Origin: Betaproteobacteria bacterium
GTDB taxonomy: Bacteria; Pseudomonadota; Gammaproteobacteria; Burkholderiales; Thiobacteraceae
Length of the DNA: 34,401 nucleotides
Assembly (NCBI GenBank): GCA_024641855.1
Contig: JAHECG010000008.1
Location: 18,031-52,431 of the forward strand
Direction: 5' to 3'
Below are positions 1-8,039 of this stretch, piece after piece. Position 1 is the first letter of the stretch. The number at the start of each line of letters is the position of its first letter. The translations under genes were made by a program, and so were the position numbers. The notes under the pieces are model-generated. The model searched no databases and was not told where the DNA came from. It saw only the letters and a program-made list of their open reading frames with translations.

Positions 1-620
1 AACATGACGCCAATTTTCATACGGATCTGGTTAATGAAGATCACCAGCGTATTAGAGCGCTTAATGTTGGCAGTGAGTTTGCGTAGCGCTTGCGACATCA
101 GACGCGCTTGCAAGCCCATGTGCGAATCGCCCATCTCGCCTTCGATCTCCGCTTTGGGGGTGAGTGCGGCGACAGAGTCCACCACCACCACATCGACGCT
201 ACCTGAGCGCACCAGCATGTCGGCGATTTCCAGTGCTTGTTCACCGGTATCTGGCTGCGAGACCAGCAGGTCATTGACATTCACACCAAGCTTTTGGGCA
301 TAGGATGGGTCGAGCGCATGTTCTGCATCGATAAAAGCTGCGGTGCCGCCCAGCTTTTGCATTTCAGCAATCACTTGCAAGGTGAGCGTGGTTTTACCGG
401 ACGATTCCGGGCCGTAAATCTCAACCACACGACCGCGCGGCAAGCCGCCAATGCCCAGCGCAATATCCAATCCTAATGAACCCGTGGACACCGCTTGAAT
501 ATCCTGCGATGCAACATGATCGCCCAGGCGCATTACCGAGCCTTTACCAAATTGCTTTTCAATCTGACCCAGTGCTGCGGTTAATGCTTTGAGCTTGTCG
601 TCTGCGGCTACGGTTGCCAT
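1..620 (-). CDS. recA: Recombinase RecA (partial, runs off the window edge)
   Basis: RecA forms ATP-dependent filaments on single-stranded DNA, drives strand exchange and stimulates LexA self-cleavage. About 206 N-terminal residues are visible. The Walker A loop GPESSGKT is at residues 70-77, the catalytic glutamate lies in DAEHALDP (about 98-105), the Walker B strand VDVVVVDSV is at 142-150, and INQIR is at 196-200. The reading frame leaves the window just before loop L2, so the C-terminal third is missing here because of the window edge, not because of a mutation. The ATG at 618-620 is preceded on the minus strand by GAGGAGAG at good spacing. The gene is divergent from a WYL-domain regulator. 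A sigma-70 promoter is visible at 689-717, but I see no CTGT-N8-ACAG LexA box. Identity is certain from the motifs. Confidence 0.98.
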   Translation of the reverse strand, partial: MATVAADDKLKALTAALGQIEKQFGKGSVMRLGDHVASQDIQAVSTGSLGLDIALGIGGLPRGRVVEIYGPESSGKTTLTLQVIAEMQKLGGTAAFIDAEHALDPSYAQKLGVNVNDLLVSQPDTGEQALEIADMLVRSGSVDVVVVDSVAALTPKAEIEGEMGDSHMGLQARLMSQALRKLTANIKRSNTLVIFINQIRMKIGVM

Positions 621-688
621 GGTCTCTCTCCTCGTTGATTCGTTAATCGTGAACTTCTTTGCCAGCCTTGCGGCTGCTCCATGACGTC

Positions 689-717
689 AATGTAGTCCAT
701 ACATTTATACATGTCAA
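689..717 (-). promoter_or_regulatory. Putative sigma-70 promoter of recA
   Basis: On the minus strand there is a perfect -35 TTGACA (717-712), a 17-nt spacer (711-695) and a -10 TACATT (694-689). It lies about 70 nt upstream of the recA start codon. The spacer contains two direct copies of the ATACAT hexamer when read on the plus strand (699-704 and 707-712), which could be bound by a regulator. No LexA-type dyad was seen. The call rests on consensus match and position only. Confidence 0.6.
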
Positions 718-735
718 TACTTTTTATTATGTCGG

Positions 736-806
736 TATTTTGTATTGTGTAATATTTTGTATTAGACCTATATTTAGATCGCCTATAATTTACGAAACGA
801 CCGTTT
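736..806 (+). promoter_or_regulatory. Putative promoter and operator repeats of the WYL regulator gene
   Basis: A consensus -10 TATAAT is at 784-789, 32 nt upstream of the start codon, with no good -35 at 16-18 nt. Upstream are two identical direct repeats TATTTTGTATT (736-746 and 753-763, 17-nt period). Just downstream of the -10, over the expected transcription start, is the inverted repeat AAACG-N2-CGTTT (795-806). CapW/BrxR proteins are DNA-binding repressors that commonly act at their own promoters, so these repeats are plausible operator sites. That assignment is inference. Confidence 0.45.
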
Positions 807-821
807 GGCTTGGGGTAAGCA

Positions 822-1712
822 ATGGTTTTAAAAGAAAAAATGCTATTAGACGTTAAGTGGGCGACGCGCCAACGGCTTCAATACATCGAAATCATGGCTT
901 TCTATACTGGCGTCGTTACGCGTAGCGATGTGGCCAAGGCCTTCGGTATCTCCGACGCGGCCGCCACAAAAGATCTGAAGCTTTACAGTGACTTGACGCC
1001 AAACAACCTACTCTACAACCACAGCGTGTTTGGCTTCGTACCCAGTCCCAGCTTTAGCCCGAGCTTTGCCAACCTGGCTCCCGCCGCTGTTTTGCCCGTC
1101 ATCGCCGCCAATCTTGCGGTTTCCGGCGGCCCTTACGGTGCGGACTCCATTTATGGCCTGACCACCGCAGCGCTACCGTTACCGGCGCGCCTACCCAGCC
1201 AGCAAGTACTGGCACAAATCACCCGCGCCATCCGCAGCCACAAGAAACTACGGGTTAGCTATCGCTCACTGTCCAACCGCGACAGCCAGGAAAGGCGCAT
1301 TATCGAACCCCACGCGCTAGTCGATACCGGCATCCGCTGGCATATCCGCGCCTACAGCGAAGACACTTACGACTTCCGCGACTTCGTACTATCGCGTTTT
1401 TCTCATGCCGAATGCCTAGACGAAGCCGCCGAATCCAACGTGCAATACGACGACGACTGGGTAGAAGTAGTCACCCTGCTTCTCGGCCCGCACGCCGACC
1501 TCGACGCGCAAAAACGTGAGAACCTGCTACTGGATTATGGTGCCCAAAATGAATTCATTGAAATCAATGTCCAACGCGCCTTGATTGGCTATGTATTGCA
1601 ACGCCTCCATGTGGACACGACTCAAGACCACTCGATGAACCCCCACGCTTATCAGTTGATGCTACTAAATCGAGCGGAAATAGAACCGTTTGCCGCCTGG
1701 GCATTTACTTAA
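822..1712 (+). CDS. WYL-domain transcriptional regulator, CapW/BrxR-like
   Basis: This 296-residue protein has three parts: an N-terminal winged helix (about 15-75, recognition region near RSDVAKAFGISDAAATKDL), a WYL domain (about 130-200) and a C-terminal WCX-like extension (about 210-296). The WYL part contains VSYRSLSNRD, ERRIIEPHALV, RWHIRAYS and FRDFVLSR, the signature seen in CapW/BrxR regulators that control CBASS, BREX and other anti-phage loci. The ATG at 822 follows GGGGTAAGCA; the in-frame ATG at 840 has a poorer upstream context. No defence effector genes are visible downstream: the next gene is a convergent di-heme cytochrome. It is therefore an orphan here, divergent from recA. 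Its ligand and target are unknown. Confidence 0.85.
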   Translation: MVLKEKMLLDVKWATRQRLQYIEIMAFYTGVVTRSDVAKAFGISDAAATKDLKLYSDLTPNNLLYNHSVFGFVPSPSFSPSFANLAPAAVLPVIAANLAVSGGPYGADSIYGLTTAALPLPARLPSQQVLAQITRAIRSHKKLRVSYRSLSNRDSQERRIIEPHALVDTGIRWHIRAYSEDTYDFRDFVLSRFSHAECLDEAAESNVQYDDDWVEVVTLLLGPHADLDAQKRENLLLDYGAQNEFIEINVQRALIGYVLQRLHVDTTQDHSMNPHAYQLMLLNRAEIEPFAAWAFT

Positions 1713-1752
1713 AACTGTATCGATATAACGAATCATTACGGCTAACAGAAGC

Positions 1753-1791
1753 AAAAAAAATCCCCCGGCAAGATTCACCCTGCCGAGGGAT
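1753..1791 (-). terminator. Rho-independent terminator of the di-heme cytochrome gene
   Basis: Read on the minus strand, a strong stem (TCCCTCGGCA pairing with TGCCGGGGGA, one internal mismatch) is followed directly by a run of eight T. It sits about 40 nt past the stop codon of the minus-strand cytochrome gene and about 40 nt past the stop of the convergent WYL gene. The A-run on its 5' side in plus orientation gives no U-tract for the plus strand, so it serves the minus strand. Confidence 0.85.
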
Positions 1792-1831
1792 TCATGACAC
1801 GCACTTTCCTTATTACGCTAAAGCAATTGCT

Positions 1832-3394
1832 TTATAGCGAACGCAGGAAATCTAAAATCGCTTGCTGATCATTTTTCTTCAAGCTGTTAAAGCGGTTAAC
1901 CACTTGATTGGCCTCAGAAGGTGGGTATCCGCCTTTTGGACAACCCACATTCTCGGTGCATCCTGCAGAAGAAGCATGCTCCTGAATAGCCACCAACAAA
2001 TCATCGGTACGACCATCATGTAGGAAGAACTTGCGCTGTCCTACGCCCCACAAAGGTTGGGAACGGAACATATCGCCTTTCGCGGCACCTTGCGTAATGT
2101 TATCCGCCAGATTTTTCCCCATATGATGAGTCAACAGATCCGAATAAAGATTTGCCGTAATGCCGCTTAATGCTGCGCTCTTAATAGAAGTCGCGGTTTG
2201 CATTTGCGGCGTGTGGCATGCAGCACAACCAATCCCTAGATTATCCGCGCCGGTACCAAAAAGCTCTTTCCCTCGCTGTGCGCTGGCGGTCAAAGCGACT
2301 GGTTGCGGTGCGTCCAAGAAACGCATAAAGAGAGAGAACTCCATCCAGTCAGGCAAAATGTGCAGTGGATTGTTGAAGCCGTCATTCTCAGAATCATCGG
2401 TATCGGTTCTAGTAATGTCGTTAGGATGCGGTTTTTGCGGCCCATTGCACAGCGGATTTTCTTCGGTCGCTTGCGGGAACAGCTCATTGGTCACACCCAT
2501 CTCGACGTTATATGCTTCACCCGAGAAAATTGTGAGCGACTTGTTCTGCGCTTTCCAGCCAAATCGTGTGATCGTACCGTCATTCCCACTCGTATTCGGC
2601 ATACCTGTAATGCCATTTGCGGCTCTATAGGCTGCGGTTGCATCATGCCGAGCAAGAATTTCGATATCTTGAATGGAATCGATCAAGCCCAAGCCAAAAA
2701 GCTGCAACGGGATACGGAAAATCACGTTTTTATTCTTCAGCTGAGTCTCAAAATCAGGCTGCTTCAACACATCAATTGTGCAACCTGGAATCGTCGGATC
2801 ATCCGTTCGACCAACCACCGTAAAGAGTTGATGCACACCACCATCCGGCGTCCCATCCGGCTTTAAAATAAAGCGCGCTTCACGTATCGGCCCATATTGC
2901 TTAATGAACGAAGGCGTTACGTTTGTCTGGCCCTTACGGTGCGGAATCAAATCAAACATGGGATTTTCTGGTGGACGATGTTGCGCCACTGGATCTTGCG
3001 GGTTCGGCACCAAAAAACCACCAGATCCACCCAACGCAGGCTGACTATGGCAGATCGTACATTGATCGCCATTGAAGCGCGCGCCAAGTCCAGCAGAATT
3101 GGTAATCGTATTTAGCAGCGGATCTTGCCCGTTCGGCGTACCCGGGATGAGTTGAGCGCAGCCTTCACACGTGGACTCAAGCTCAGTCGCACGAAATTGA
3201 CCCTCTCTGAATAGCCCCAACTCATTGATTTGTATGTTTGGGAGGGGATCACCCGCACCCGGAGCACCGCCCCGAACACCCGGATCTTGTGGCCCGCTTC
3301 GAGCTGGATAATTTCCTGATTGGCCGGCCAGCGCCAATCCCGACATGCATAAACATGCCGATAATAAAATTGCTAAAGTAAGCTTGTTTTTCAT
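1832..3394 (-). CDS. Secreted di-heme c-type cytochrome, DHOR/DUF1111-like putative peroxidase or oxidoreductase
   Basis: The 520-residue protein begins with a signal peptide whose likely cleavage site follows ALA at residue 23, so it should be periplasmic. Two c-type heme sites are visible: CTICH at 112-116, after GLGARFNGD, and CAACH at 390-394. An additional CxxC (76-79) lacks the histidine and is not a heme site. The sequence FFLHDGR near 456-462 is the conserved C-terminal loop of the cytochrome c peroxidase/MauG/DHOR group. The GLG.RFNG..C..CH..PA.GG pattern points to the di-heme oxidoreductase family (COG3488) rather than classical CcpA. Its substrate cannot be told. The start codon follows GGGAGGAT at good spacing. 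It is monocistronic, with a terminator downstream and a long AT-rich gap upstream. Confidence 0.85.
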   Translation of the reverse strand: MKNKLTLAILLSACLCMSGLALAGQSGNYPARSGPQDPGVRGGAPGAGDPLPNIQINELGLFREGQFRATELESTCEGCAQLIPGTPNGQDPLLNTITNSAGLGARFNGDQCTICHSQPALGGSGGFLVPNPQDPVAQHRPPENPMFDLIPHRKGQTNVTPSFIKQYGPIREARFILKPDGTPDGGVHQLFTVVGRTDDPTIPGCTIDVLKQPDFETQLKNKNVIFRIPLQLFGLGLIDSIQDIEILARHDATAAYRAANGITGMPNTSGNDGTITRFGWKAQNKSLTIFSGEAYNVEMGVTNELFPQATEENPLCNGPQKPHPNDITRTDTDDSENDGFNNPLHILPDWMEFSLFMRFLDAPQPVALTASAQRGKELFGTGADNLGIGCAACHTPQMQTATSIKSAALSGITANLYSDLLTHHMGKNLADNITQGAAKGDMFRSQPLWGVGQRKFFLHDGRTDDLLVAIQEHASSAGCTENVGCPKGGYPPSEANQVVNRFNSLKKNDQQAILDFLRSL

Positions 3395-3977
3395 TATTAC
3401 ATCCTCCCTAAATTATTAATAAAACAGCAAATATCTCCTTTTCTAGCACTGCAACTACTACAACACCGGTGTAAAACCTGCGCTGCAGTATCAGGTAAGA
3501 CTGCCCACCACTATTCTTGTTTTAAAAGAGCAACCCAAATTGGAACATTGATATATTCTAGAATATAGAATAAGTACATCTCATGAATTAAGCATACACC
3601 AGTTTTTTAAAAAAACGTATTTTGTTACTTATTTTGCAGGCTATGTAGAATTAGAAGAACCTAATTAAGTATTCAATATAATAAATCAACATACTGTAAG
3701 CATTATATTTATGCTTATAAATTAACTCCAAAAGCGCTAAGGATTGCAACTCCGTCGAAGCGTAACCATCAAGAAAATTGCCAGCGACGCCGCCATGACG
3801 GCTACGAATAGCGCACCTGAAAACTACTTAAAATCTAAGATTGCGTAAAATTTGGGTATCGAGAGAGGAAACGCTGGCCGATGAATGGCCTTTTACCCAG
3901 GATGAAAGCCGTGCAGACTTACTTCATACAAAAAAATAGGGGCTTGCGCCCCATTTTTTCGCTATACCAACAGCGCC
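3395..3977. other. 583-bp AT-rich intergenic region with palindromes, no gene seen
   Basis: No convincing coding region is present; the short open frames lack family resemblance and ribosome-binding sites. The region holds a perfect 16-bp palindrome TATATTCTAGAATATA (3552-3567), a perfect 10-bp palindrome ACACCGGTGT (3463-3472), and an inverted repeat TAAGCAT-N7-ATGCTTA (3697-3717). At its far end is the terminator of the ankyrin gene. It presumably carries the promoter of the minus-strand cytochrome gene, but I could not find a good -35/-10 pair or a sigma-54 box. Confidence 0.6.
3929..3960 (-). terminator. Rho-independent terminator of the ankyrin gene
   Basis: The stem GGGGC-TTGC-GCCCC (3939-3952) is flanked by an A-run on the left and a T-run on the right in plus orientation. 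It can therefore terminate in both directions. It lies 18 nt past the stop codon of the minus-strand ankyrin gene, which is its likely client. Confidence 0.85.
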
Positions 3978-4553
3978 TTAATGCTGATCTTTTTTCAAGA
4001 ACGTCACCACATTCGAATTCGGCGCATTGCGTGAGCCACAACCGCCACCATCCTCGCCAAGTTCGACCATCGATTCTGCTTCGTGCAGTAAATTGATCAC
4101 ATCCACGTAATCTTTGTCCTTCACCATCATCAAGGCTGTGCGACCGCCCTCATTGCGTGCTTTCGGATCTACGCCTGCGTTGAGCAACACGATCACCACG
4201 CCCGCCTCGCCAGCACCCGCCGCCAACATCAAGGGACGAATATCGTAGAAAATTTTAGTTTCGATATCGGCGCCGGCATCGATCAGTGCTTGCACGACAT
4301 CCGGAAAGCCGCGATCCAAATCCGCGTTATAAACCGCACACATCAAAGCGTTGTATTCACGCTCATCGCGTGCCGCCACATTAGCACCGGCACCGATCAA
4401 CGCGTTCACTTGATCCAGGTGACCGAGACTGGCAGCCAGCATCAGCGGCGTCATGCCACCTTCACCGACGGCATTAACATCAGCGCCAGGCAAGGCGCTA
4501 TTGAGTTGGGATAAATCACCATTTTTAACAGCATCGAATAGGGCTTGAGACAT
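3978..4553 (-). CDS. Ankyrin-repeat protein
   Basis: This 191-residue protein has four to five ankyrin repeats covering roughly residues 3-155. Repeat signatures include GMTPLMLAASLGHLDQVNAL, YNALMCAVYNADL, IRPLMLAAGAGEAGVVIVLL and GRTALMMVKDKDYVDVINLL. The C-terminal tail contains a short GEDGGGCGS stretch. No signal peptide or membrane segment is visible, so it is probably cytoplasmic and mediates protein-protein contacts; its partner is unknown. I chose the ATG at 4553 because GGAGG lies 6 nt upstream. A GTG immediately before it would leave only 3 nt. A 13-bp palindrome GGGGAATTTCCCC (4589-4601) sits 36 nt upstream of the start. The gene appears to be monocistronic. Confidence 0.85.
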   Translation of the reverse strand: MSQALFDAVKNGDLSQLNSALPGADVNAVGEGGMTPLMLAASLGHLDQVNALIGAGANVAARDEREYNALMCAVYNADLDRGFPDVVQALIDAGADIETKIFYDIRPLMLAAGAGEAGVVIVLLNAGVDPKARNEGGRTALMMVKDKDYVDVINLLHEAESMVELGEDGGGCGSRNAPNSNVVTFLKKDQH

Positions 4554-4754
4554 CACGAACCTCCACAGGTAAATCCATTCAACAAATAGGGGAATTTCCC
4601 CGTAATTTCATGATTTTAGCAAAGTCTAATAAAGCCTGCTCGGCATCTTTCCGCTAAGCTTCTTAGAGGGGCTGTTTTGTTTAAAATGGTGCTTGAAAAG
4701 TAGCCCAAAGGCCTCAAGTAAATACCTGTCTTTAAGCCAACCCGCGCTTTCAGG

Positions 4755-4781
4755 TATAATGTAGCCATCTGATTTTAGGAG
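4755..4781 (+). promoter_or_regulatory. Putative -10 element and ribosome-binding site of fmdB
   Basis: A consensus TATAAT at 4755-4760 in the context CAGGTATAAT is followed by the Shine-Dalgarno AGGAG at 4777-4781, 6 nt before the ATG. The -35 region (TTAAGC at 17-nt spacing) is weak. The same CAGGTATAAT string recurs ahead of aspS at 5754-5763. Confidence 0.55.
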
Positions 4782-4787
4782 CAAATC

Positions 4788-5048
4788 ATGCCAATTTATG
4801 AATATCGCTGCGATTCCTGCGGTTTTCAAAAAGAGTTTTTGCAAAAAATGAGCGACGCAACGCTCACGACTTGCCCCGAATGCAAAAAAGAAACGTTTTC
4901 CAAGATGCTCTCTGCGGCCGGCTTCCAATTAAAGGGCAGCGGCTGGTATGCGACCGACTTTAAAGGCGGTGCCAAGCCCAAGGAAGAGAAAAAGGAAGCA
5001 GCGCCTGCCTGCGGCACGGGCGCTTGCCCTGCCTGCCCCAGCAGTTAA
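4788..5048 (+). CDS. FmdB-family zinc-ribbon protein
   Basis: The 86-residue protein starts MPIYEYRC and has two CxxC knuckles, C8-x2-C11 and C29-x2-C32, which define the FmdB/CxxC_CXXC_SSSS regulatory zinc-ribbon family. The region around 50-57 (LKGSGWYATD) is typical of the family, and the tail is rich in Lys/Glu and Cys/Ala. The biochemical role of the family is poorly known; a regulatory part was proposed from the FmdB founder. It opens the fmdB-DUF502-aspS gene string, an order common in betaproteobacteria. The start is fixed by AGGAG 6 nt upstream. Confidence 0.92.
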   Translation: MPIYEYRCDSCGFQKEFLQKMSDATLTTCPECKKETFSKMLSAAGFQLKGSGWYATDFKGGAKPKEEKKEAAPACGTGACPACPSS

Positions 5049-5113
5049 CCTCGCCTTGATCGTCAACCTCCGTTTTCCCGTCAGCGCGTAACCGTCCGCC
5101 AAAAGCCTATTCC

Positions 5114-5713
5114 ATGAAAAAATACTTTCTTACCGGCTTACTGATTTGGGTACCGCTGGCAGCAACTGTCTGGGTGCTGAATTTATTGATTAGTACGCTG
5201 GATCAATCGTTGCTGCTGTTGCCGACTCAATTTCGCCCTGAAGCATTGTTCGGCATGCGCATTCCGGGATTGGGCGCAATTGTCACCTTACTGGTTATTC
5301 TCATTACGGGTGTACTCGCCGCAAATTACTTCGGTCGCCAATTATTGGCCTTGTGGGAAAATATTCTCGCTCGGATACCCGTCGTCAAATCAATTTACAA
5401 CAGTGTCAAACAAGTCAGCGACACGTTATTTTCTGGTTCCGGCGATGCTTTTCGCAAAGTGCTGCTCGTGCGCTACCCGCACCCAGACGCTTGGTCGCTC
5501 GCGTTCCAAACCAATGTTCCAACGATGGTCAGCGATACCCTCAGCGAAGACTATGTCGCGGTGTTCATCCCCACCACGCCCAGCCCGGTAAATGGGTTTT
5601 ATTTCTTCGTGAAGAAGAGCGAAACTATCGAACTCAACCTGAATGTCGATCAAGCGCTGAAATACATCGTCTCCATGGGTGTTGCGACGCAAGAAAAGCC
5701 ACGCGGCCAATAG
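5114..5713 (+). CDS. DUF502 inner-membrane protein
   Basis: This 199-residue protein has two predicted membrane segments (about 5-28 and 52-72). They are followed by the family hallmark RIPVVKSIYNSVKQVSDTL (88-106), so it belongs to the DUF502 family of inner-membrane proteins of unknown function. The soluble C-terminal part contains a short beta-rich region ending in PSPVNGFYFFV. It lies between fmdB and aspS in the order usual for betaproteobacteria. The start codon has no strong Shine-Dalgarno sequence; MKKYFLTG is the standard N-terminus of the family, which supports the choice. A small hairpin GCCTAA-TGGC-TTAGGC (5713-5728) begins at the stop codon. Confidence 0.9.
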   Translation: MKKYFLTGLLIWVPLAATVWVLNLLISTLDQSLLLLPTQFRPEALFGMRIPGLGAIVTLLVILITGVLAANYFGRQLLALWENILARIPVVKSIYNSVKQVSDTLFSGSGDAFRKVLLVRYPHPDAWSLAFQTNVPTMVSDTLSEDYVAVFIPTTPSPVNGFYFFVKKSETIELNLNVDQALKYIVSMGVATQEKPRGQ

Positions 5714-5753
5714 CCTAATGGCTTAGGCAATCGCCTCATTTAATAGGCAATTC

Positions 5754-5763
5754 CAGGTATAAT
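5754..5763 (+). promoter_or_regulatory. Putative -10 element upstream of aspS
   Basis: The string CAGGTATAAT is identical to the one ahead of fmdB and has a consensus -10 TATAAT at 5758-5763, 48 nt before the aspS start codon. No good -35 is present. It suggests that aspS has its own promoter in addition to readthrough from fmdB-DUF502. Confidence 0.45.
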
Positions 5764-5811
5764 TCACGTTTTTTCCGCGCCCGCTCGGGGCGAACACAAG
5801 GATATTTTGCA

Positions 5812-7596
5812 ATGCGTAGCCATCACTGCGGCGCGGTCAATCGCGACCATCTCTCTCAAACTGTCACGCTGTGCGGCTGGGTGCATCGCCGTCGCGACCA
5901 TGGCGGGGTTATCTTCATTGATCTGCGCGACCGCTCTGGCCTGGTTCAGATCGTGTGCAATCCCGATCAAGCCGAGACTTTCGCCAACGCTGAAAAAATT
6001 CGTAACGAATTCGTGCTAAAAGTCACCGGCATCGTGCGCGACCGACCAGAAGGCACCGTCAATCCGAACCTGCCCAGCGGAGAAATCGAAGTCATCGCCA
6101 ACGATGTAGAAATTCTCAATACCTCGGCCCCACTGCCGTTCCAACTGGACGAAGAGCCGACAGAGAACGTGCGCCTGACCTATCGCTATCTGGATCTGCG
6201 GCGCGAGCCGATGCAAAAGAACATGGCCCTGCGCTACCGCGTGGCCAAGACCATGCGCGACTATCTCGACACCCATCAGTTCATGGAGATTGAGACGCCC
6301 ATGCTCACCCGCTCCACCCCAGAAGGTGCGCGCGACTATCTGGTGCCGTCACGCGTGCACCCGAACATGTTCTACGCCTTGCCGCAGTCGCCGCAGTTGT
6401 TCAAACAATTGCTCATGGTGTCCGGTTACGAGCGCTACTTCCAGATCACCAAATGCTTCCGCGACGAAGACCTTAGAGCCGACCGCCAGCCTGAATTCAC
6501 CCAGGTGGATTTGGAGATGTCATTCGTCAATGAAGAAGACGTGATGAGCTTGGTCGAAGGCATGATCCGCGAAACGTTCAAGAAAGTGATGAACGTCGAT
6601 CTACCCAATCCTTTTCCCCGCATGAGCTGGCACGAGGCCATGAGCAAGTACGGTTCCGACAAACCGGATATGCGCGTCAATCTGGAAATCACCGAACTCA
6701 CGGACGCCATGAAGGACGTGGACTTCAAGGTGTTCTCCGGCCCCGCCAATGCGGTGGGTGGTCGCGTCGCAGCGCTACTTATTCCAGGTGGTGGCGAGAA
6801 GCTATCACGTGGCGAAATCGACGCTGCAACCGAGTTCGTAAAAATCTACGGCGCCAAGGGCCTGGCTTGGATCAAGGTGAATGAACAAGCCAAAGGCCGT
6901 GACGGCCTGCAATCGCCCATCGTGAAAAATATTCATGACGCAGCTCTCAACACCATTCTGGAACGCACCAGCGCGCAAGACGGCGATGTGCTGTTCTTCG
7001 GTGCGGACAAAGCCAAGATCGTCAACGACGCGCTGGGTGCGCTACGCGCCAAGATTGGTCACGAGAAAGGCTACGCCGTCAACGAATGGAAACCGCTGTG
7101 GGTAGTGGATTTCCCCGCCTTTGAATACGACGAAGACAACAAGCGCTGGGTAGCATTGCATCACCCCTTCACCGCGCCGGCGATCGGCCACGAGGATTTA
7201 CTCAGCACCGACCCCGGCAATTGCCTGTCGCGCGCCTACGATATGGTGCTCAACGGCTGGGAAGTCGGCGGTGGCTCGATCCGTATTCATCGCGAAGACA
7301 TGCAAGCGAAAGTGTTCACCGCACTCGGCATCGGTGAAGAAGAAGCGCGCAATAAATTCGGCTTCCTGCTCGACGCGTTGCAATTCGGCGCGCCACCGCA
7401 CGGTGGTTTGGCGTTTGGTTTAGATCGTTTGGTAACGCTGATGGCGGGTGCGGAATCAATTCGCGATGTCATCGCCTTCCCCAAAACGCAGCGTGCCAAC
7501 GATCTGATGACGCAAGCGCCAAACAGCGTAGATGAAAAGCAGTTGAAAGAATTGCATATTCGATTGCGGCAGGTTGAAGTAAAGCCGCAGGCATAA
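5812..7596 (+). CDS. aspS: Aspartyl-tRNA synthetase (probably non-discriminating, Asp/Asn type)
   Basis: AspRS charges tRNA with aspartate in the cytoplasm. The 594-residue length and start MRSHHCG are usual for the bacterial type. An N-terminal OB-fold anticodon domain (about 1-110, with [15 protein letters not shown]) is followed by the class II catalytic core. The core carries motif 2 near 217 ([16 protein letters not shown]) and motif 3 near 530 ([10 protein letters not shown]), with a GAD insertion between them. The residue after RRRD is His and the later segment is PSGEIEV. In studied AspRS these His and Gly positions go with relaxed specificity, which also charges tRNA-Asn for the GatCAB amidotransferase. 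That specificity call is inference; no gatCAB genes are in the window. AAGGA lies about 16 nt upstream of the chosen ATG. Confidence 0.97.
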   Translation: MRSHHCGAVNRDHLSQTVTLCGWVHRRRDHGGVIFIDLRDRSGLVQIVCNPDQAETFANAEKIRNEFVLKVTGIVRDRPEGTVNPNLPSGEIEVIANDVEILNTSAPLPFQLDEEPTENVRLTYRYLDLRREPMQKNMALRYRVAKTMRDYLDTHQFMEIETPMLTRSTPEGARDYLVPSRVHPNMFYALPQSPQLFKQLLMVSGYERYFQITKCFRDEDLRADRQPEFTQVDLEMSFVNEEDVMSLVEGMIRETFKKVMNVDLPNPFPRMSWHEAMSKYGSDKPDMRVNLEITELTDAMKDVDFKVFSGPANAVGGRVAALLIPGGGEKLSRGEIDAATEFVKIYGAKGLAWIKVNEQAKGRDGLQSPIVKNIHDAALNTILERTSAQDGDVLFFGADKAKIVNDALGALRAKIGHEKGYAVNEWKPLWVVDFPAFEYDEDNKRWVALHHPFTAPAIGHEDLLSTDPGNCLSRAYDMVLNGWEVGGGSIRIHREDMQAKVFTALGIGEEEARNKFGFLLDALQFGAPPHGGLAFGLDRLVTLMAGAESIRDVIAFPKTQRANDLMTQAPNSVDEKQLKELHIRLRQVEVKPQA

Positions 7597-7604
7597 AAAA
7601 CCTT

Positions 7605-7676
7605 TTAACGCAAAGACGCAAAGGTCGCAAAGAATACAAGGATTTTCCTTTGCGTTCTTAGCGGCCTTTGCGTTTA
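7605..7676. repeat. Imperfect palindromic repeat of CGCAAAG units
   Basis: The left arm (7605-7633) reads as tandem CGCAAAG-type units beginning TTAACGCAAAGACGCAAAGG. The right arm (7644-7676) is its imperfect inverse, CTTTGCG units ending TTTGCGTTTAA. It lies between aspS and the SMR gene and resembles, in design, the elements at 17329-17460 and 34296-34401. It is probably a dispersed palindromic intergenic repeat that folds into a long hairpin. Confidence 0.75.
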
Positions 7677-7721
7677 ATGGCTATTGATTTTCTTCTTAAA
7701 ATTTGTGACGAACCACTCAAA

Positions 7722-8036
7722 ATGGAATGGCTCTATCTCTTCTCTGCGGGCATCTTCGAAATCGTGTGGGCCGTGAGCCAGAAATATTCGGATGGCTTCT
7801 CGCGCCCGCTACCCACCGCCATCACCTTAGTCGCCGCCACCATCAGCTTCGTGTTGCTGGGCTTGGCCATGAAACACATTCACCTCGGTACGGCTTACGC
7901 CATTTGGACCGGCATCGGCATTGTCGGTACAGCGATACTTGGCGTGTTGCTATTCGCAGAACCGGTCAACCTGACGCGCTTGTTTTTCTTAGGCTTGATT
8001 CTCGTCGGCATCGTCGGCTTGAAGCTGAGTTACTGA
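7722..8036 (+). CDS. gdx: Small multidrug resistance family transporter, guanidinium exporter (Gdx/SugE) type
   Basis: This 104-residue protein has four hydrophobic segments and the SMR fold. Residues known to shape the Gdx guanidinium site fall at the expected numbers when the ATG at 7722 is used: E13, W16, S42, Y59 and W62 (segments FEIVWA and GTAYAIWTGIG). This supports the Gdx/SugE subgroup over EmrE-like multidrug pumps. The exchange is proton-coupled export across the inner membrane, inferred from the family. The open frame extends upstream to 7668 inside the repeat, but those extra residues are not family-like. The Shine-Dalgarno is weak, and I see no convincing guanidine riboswitch upstream. 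It sits between aspS and nudB, ending 3 nt before the nudB ATG, next to a palindromic repeat. Confidence 0.88.
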   Translation: MEWLYLFSAGIFEIVWAVSQKYSDGFSRPLPTAITLVAATISFVLLGLAMKHIHLGTAYAIWTGIGIVGTAILGVLLFAEPVNLTRLFFLGLILVGIVGLKLSY

Positions 8037-8039
8037 GTC

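Noticed and set aside
620-720. LexA (SOS) box for recA
   Set aside because: No CTGT-N8-ACAG-like dyad was found. The TGACGTCA palindrome at 682-689 does not fit the known LexA motif.
3760-3930. Possible c-di-GMP riboswitch or gene remnant before the ankyrin terminator
   Set aside because: No conserved GEMM core or extended homology-like frame could be recognised.
3881-4096. Plus-strand frame of 71 residues
   Set aside because: It overlaps the ankyrin terminator and gene on the opposite strand and has no family-like sequence.
7597-7721. Mini-ykkC (guanidine-II) riboswitch before the SMR gene
   Set aside because: Only one possible ACGA loop (near 7708) with a three-base stem; the paired hairpins needed are absent.
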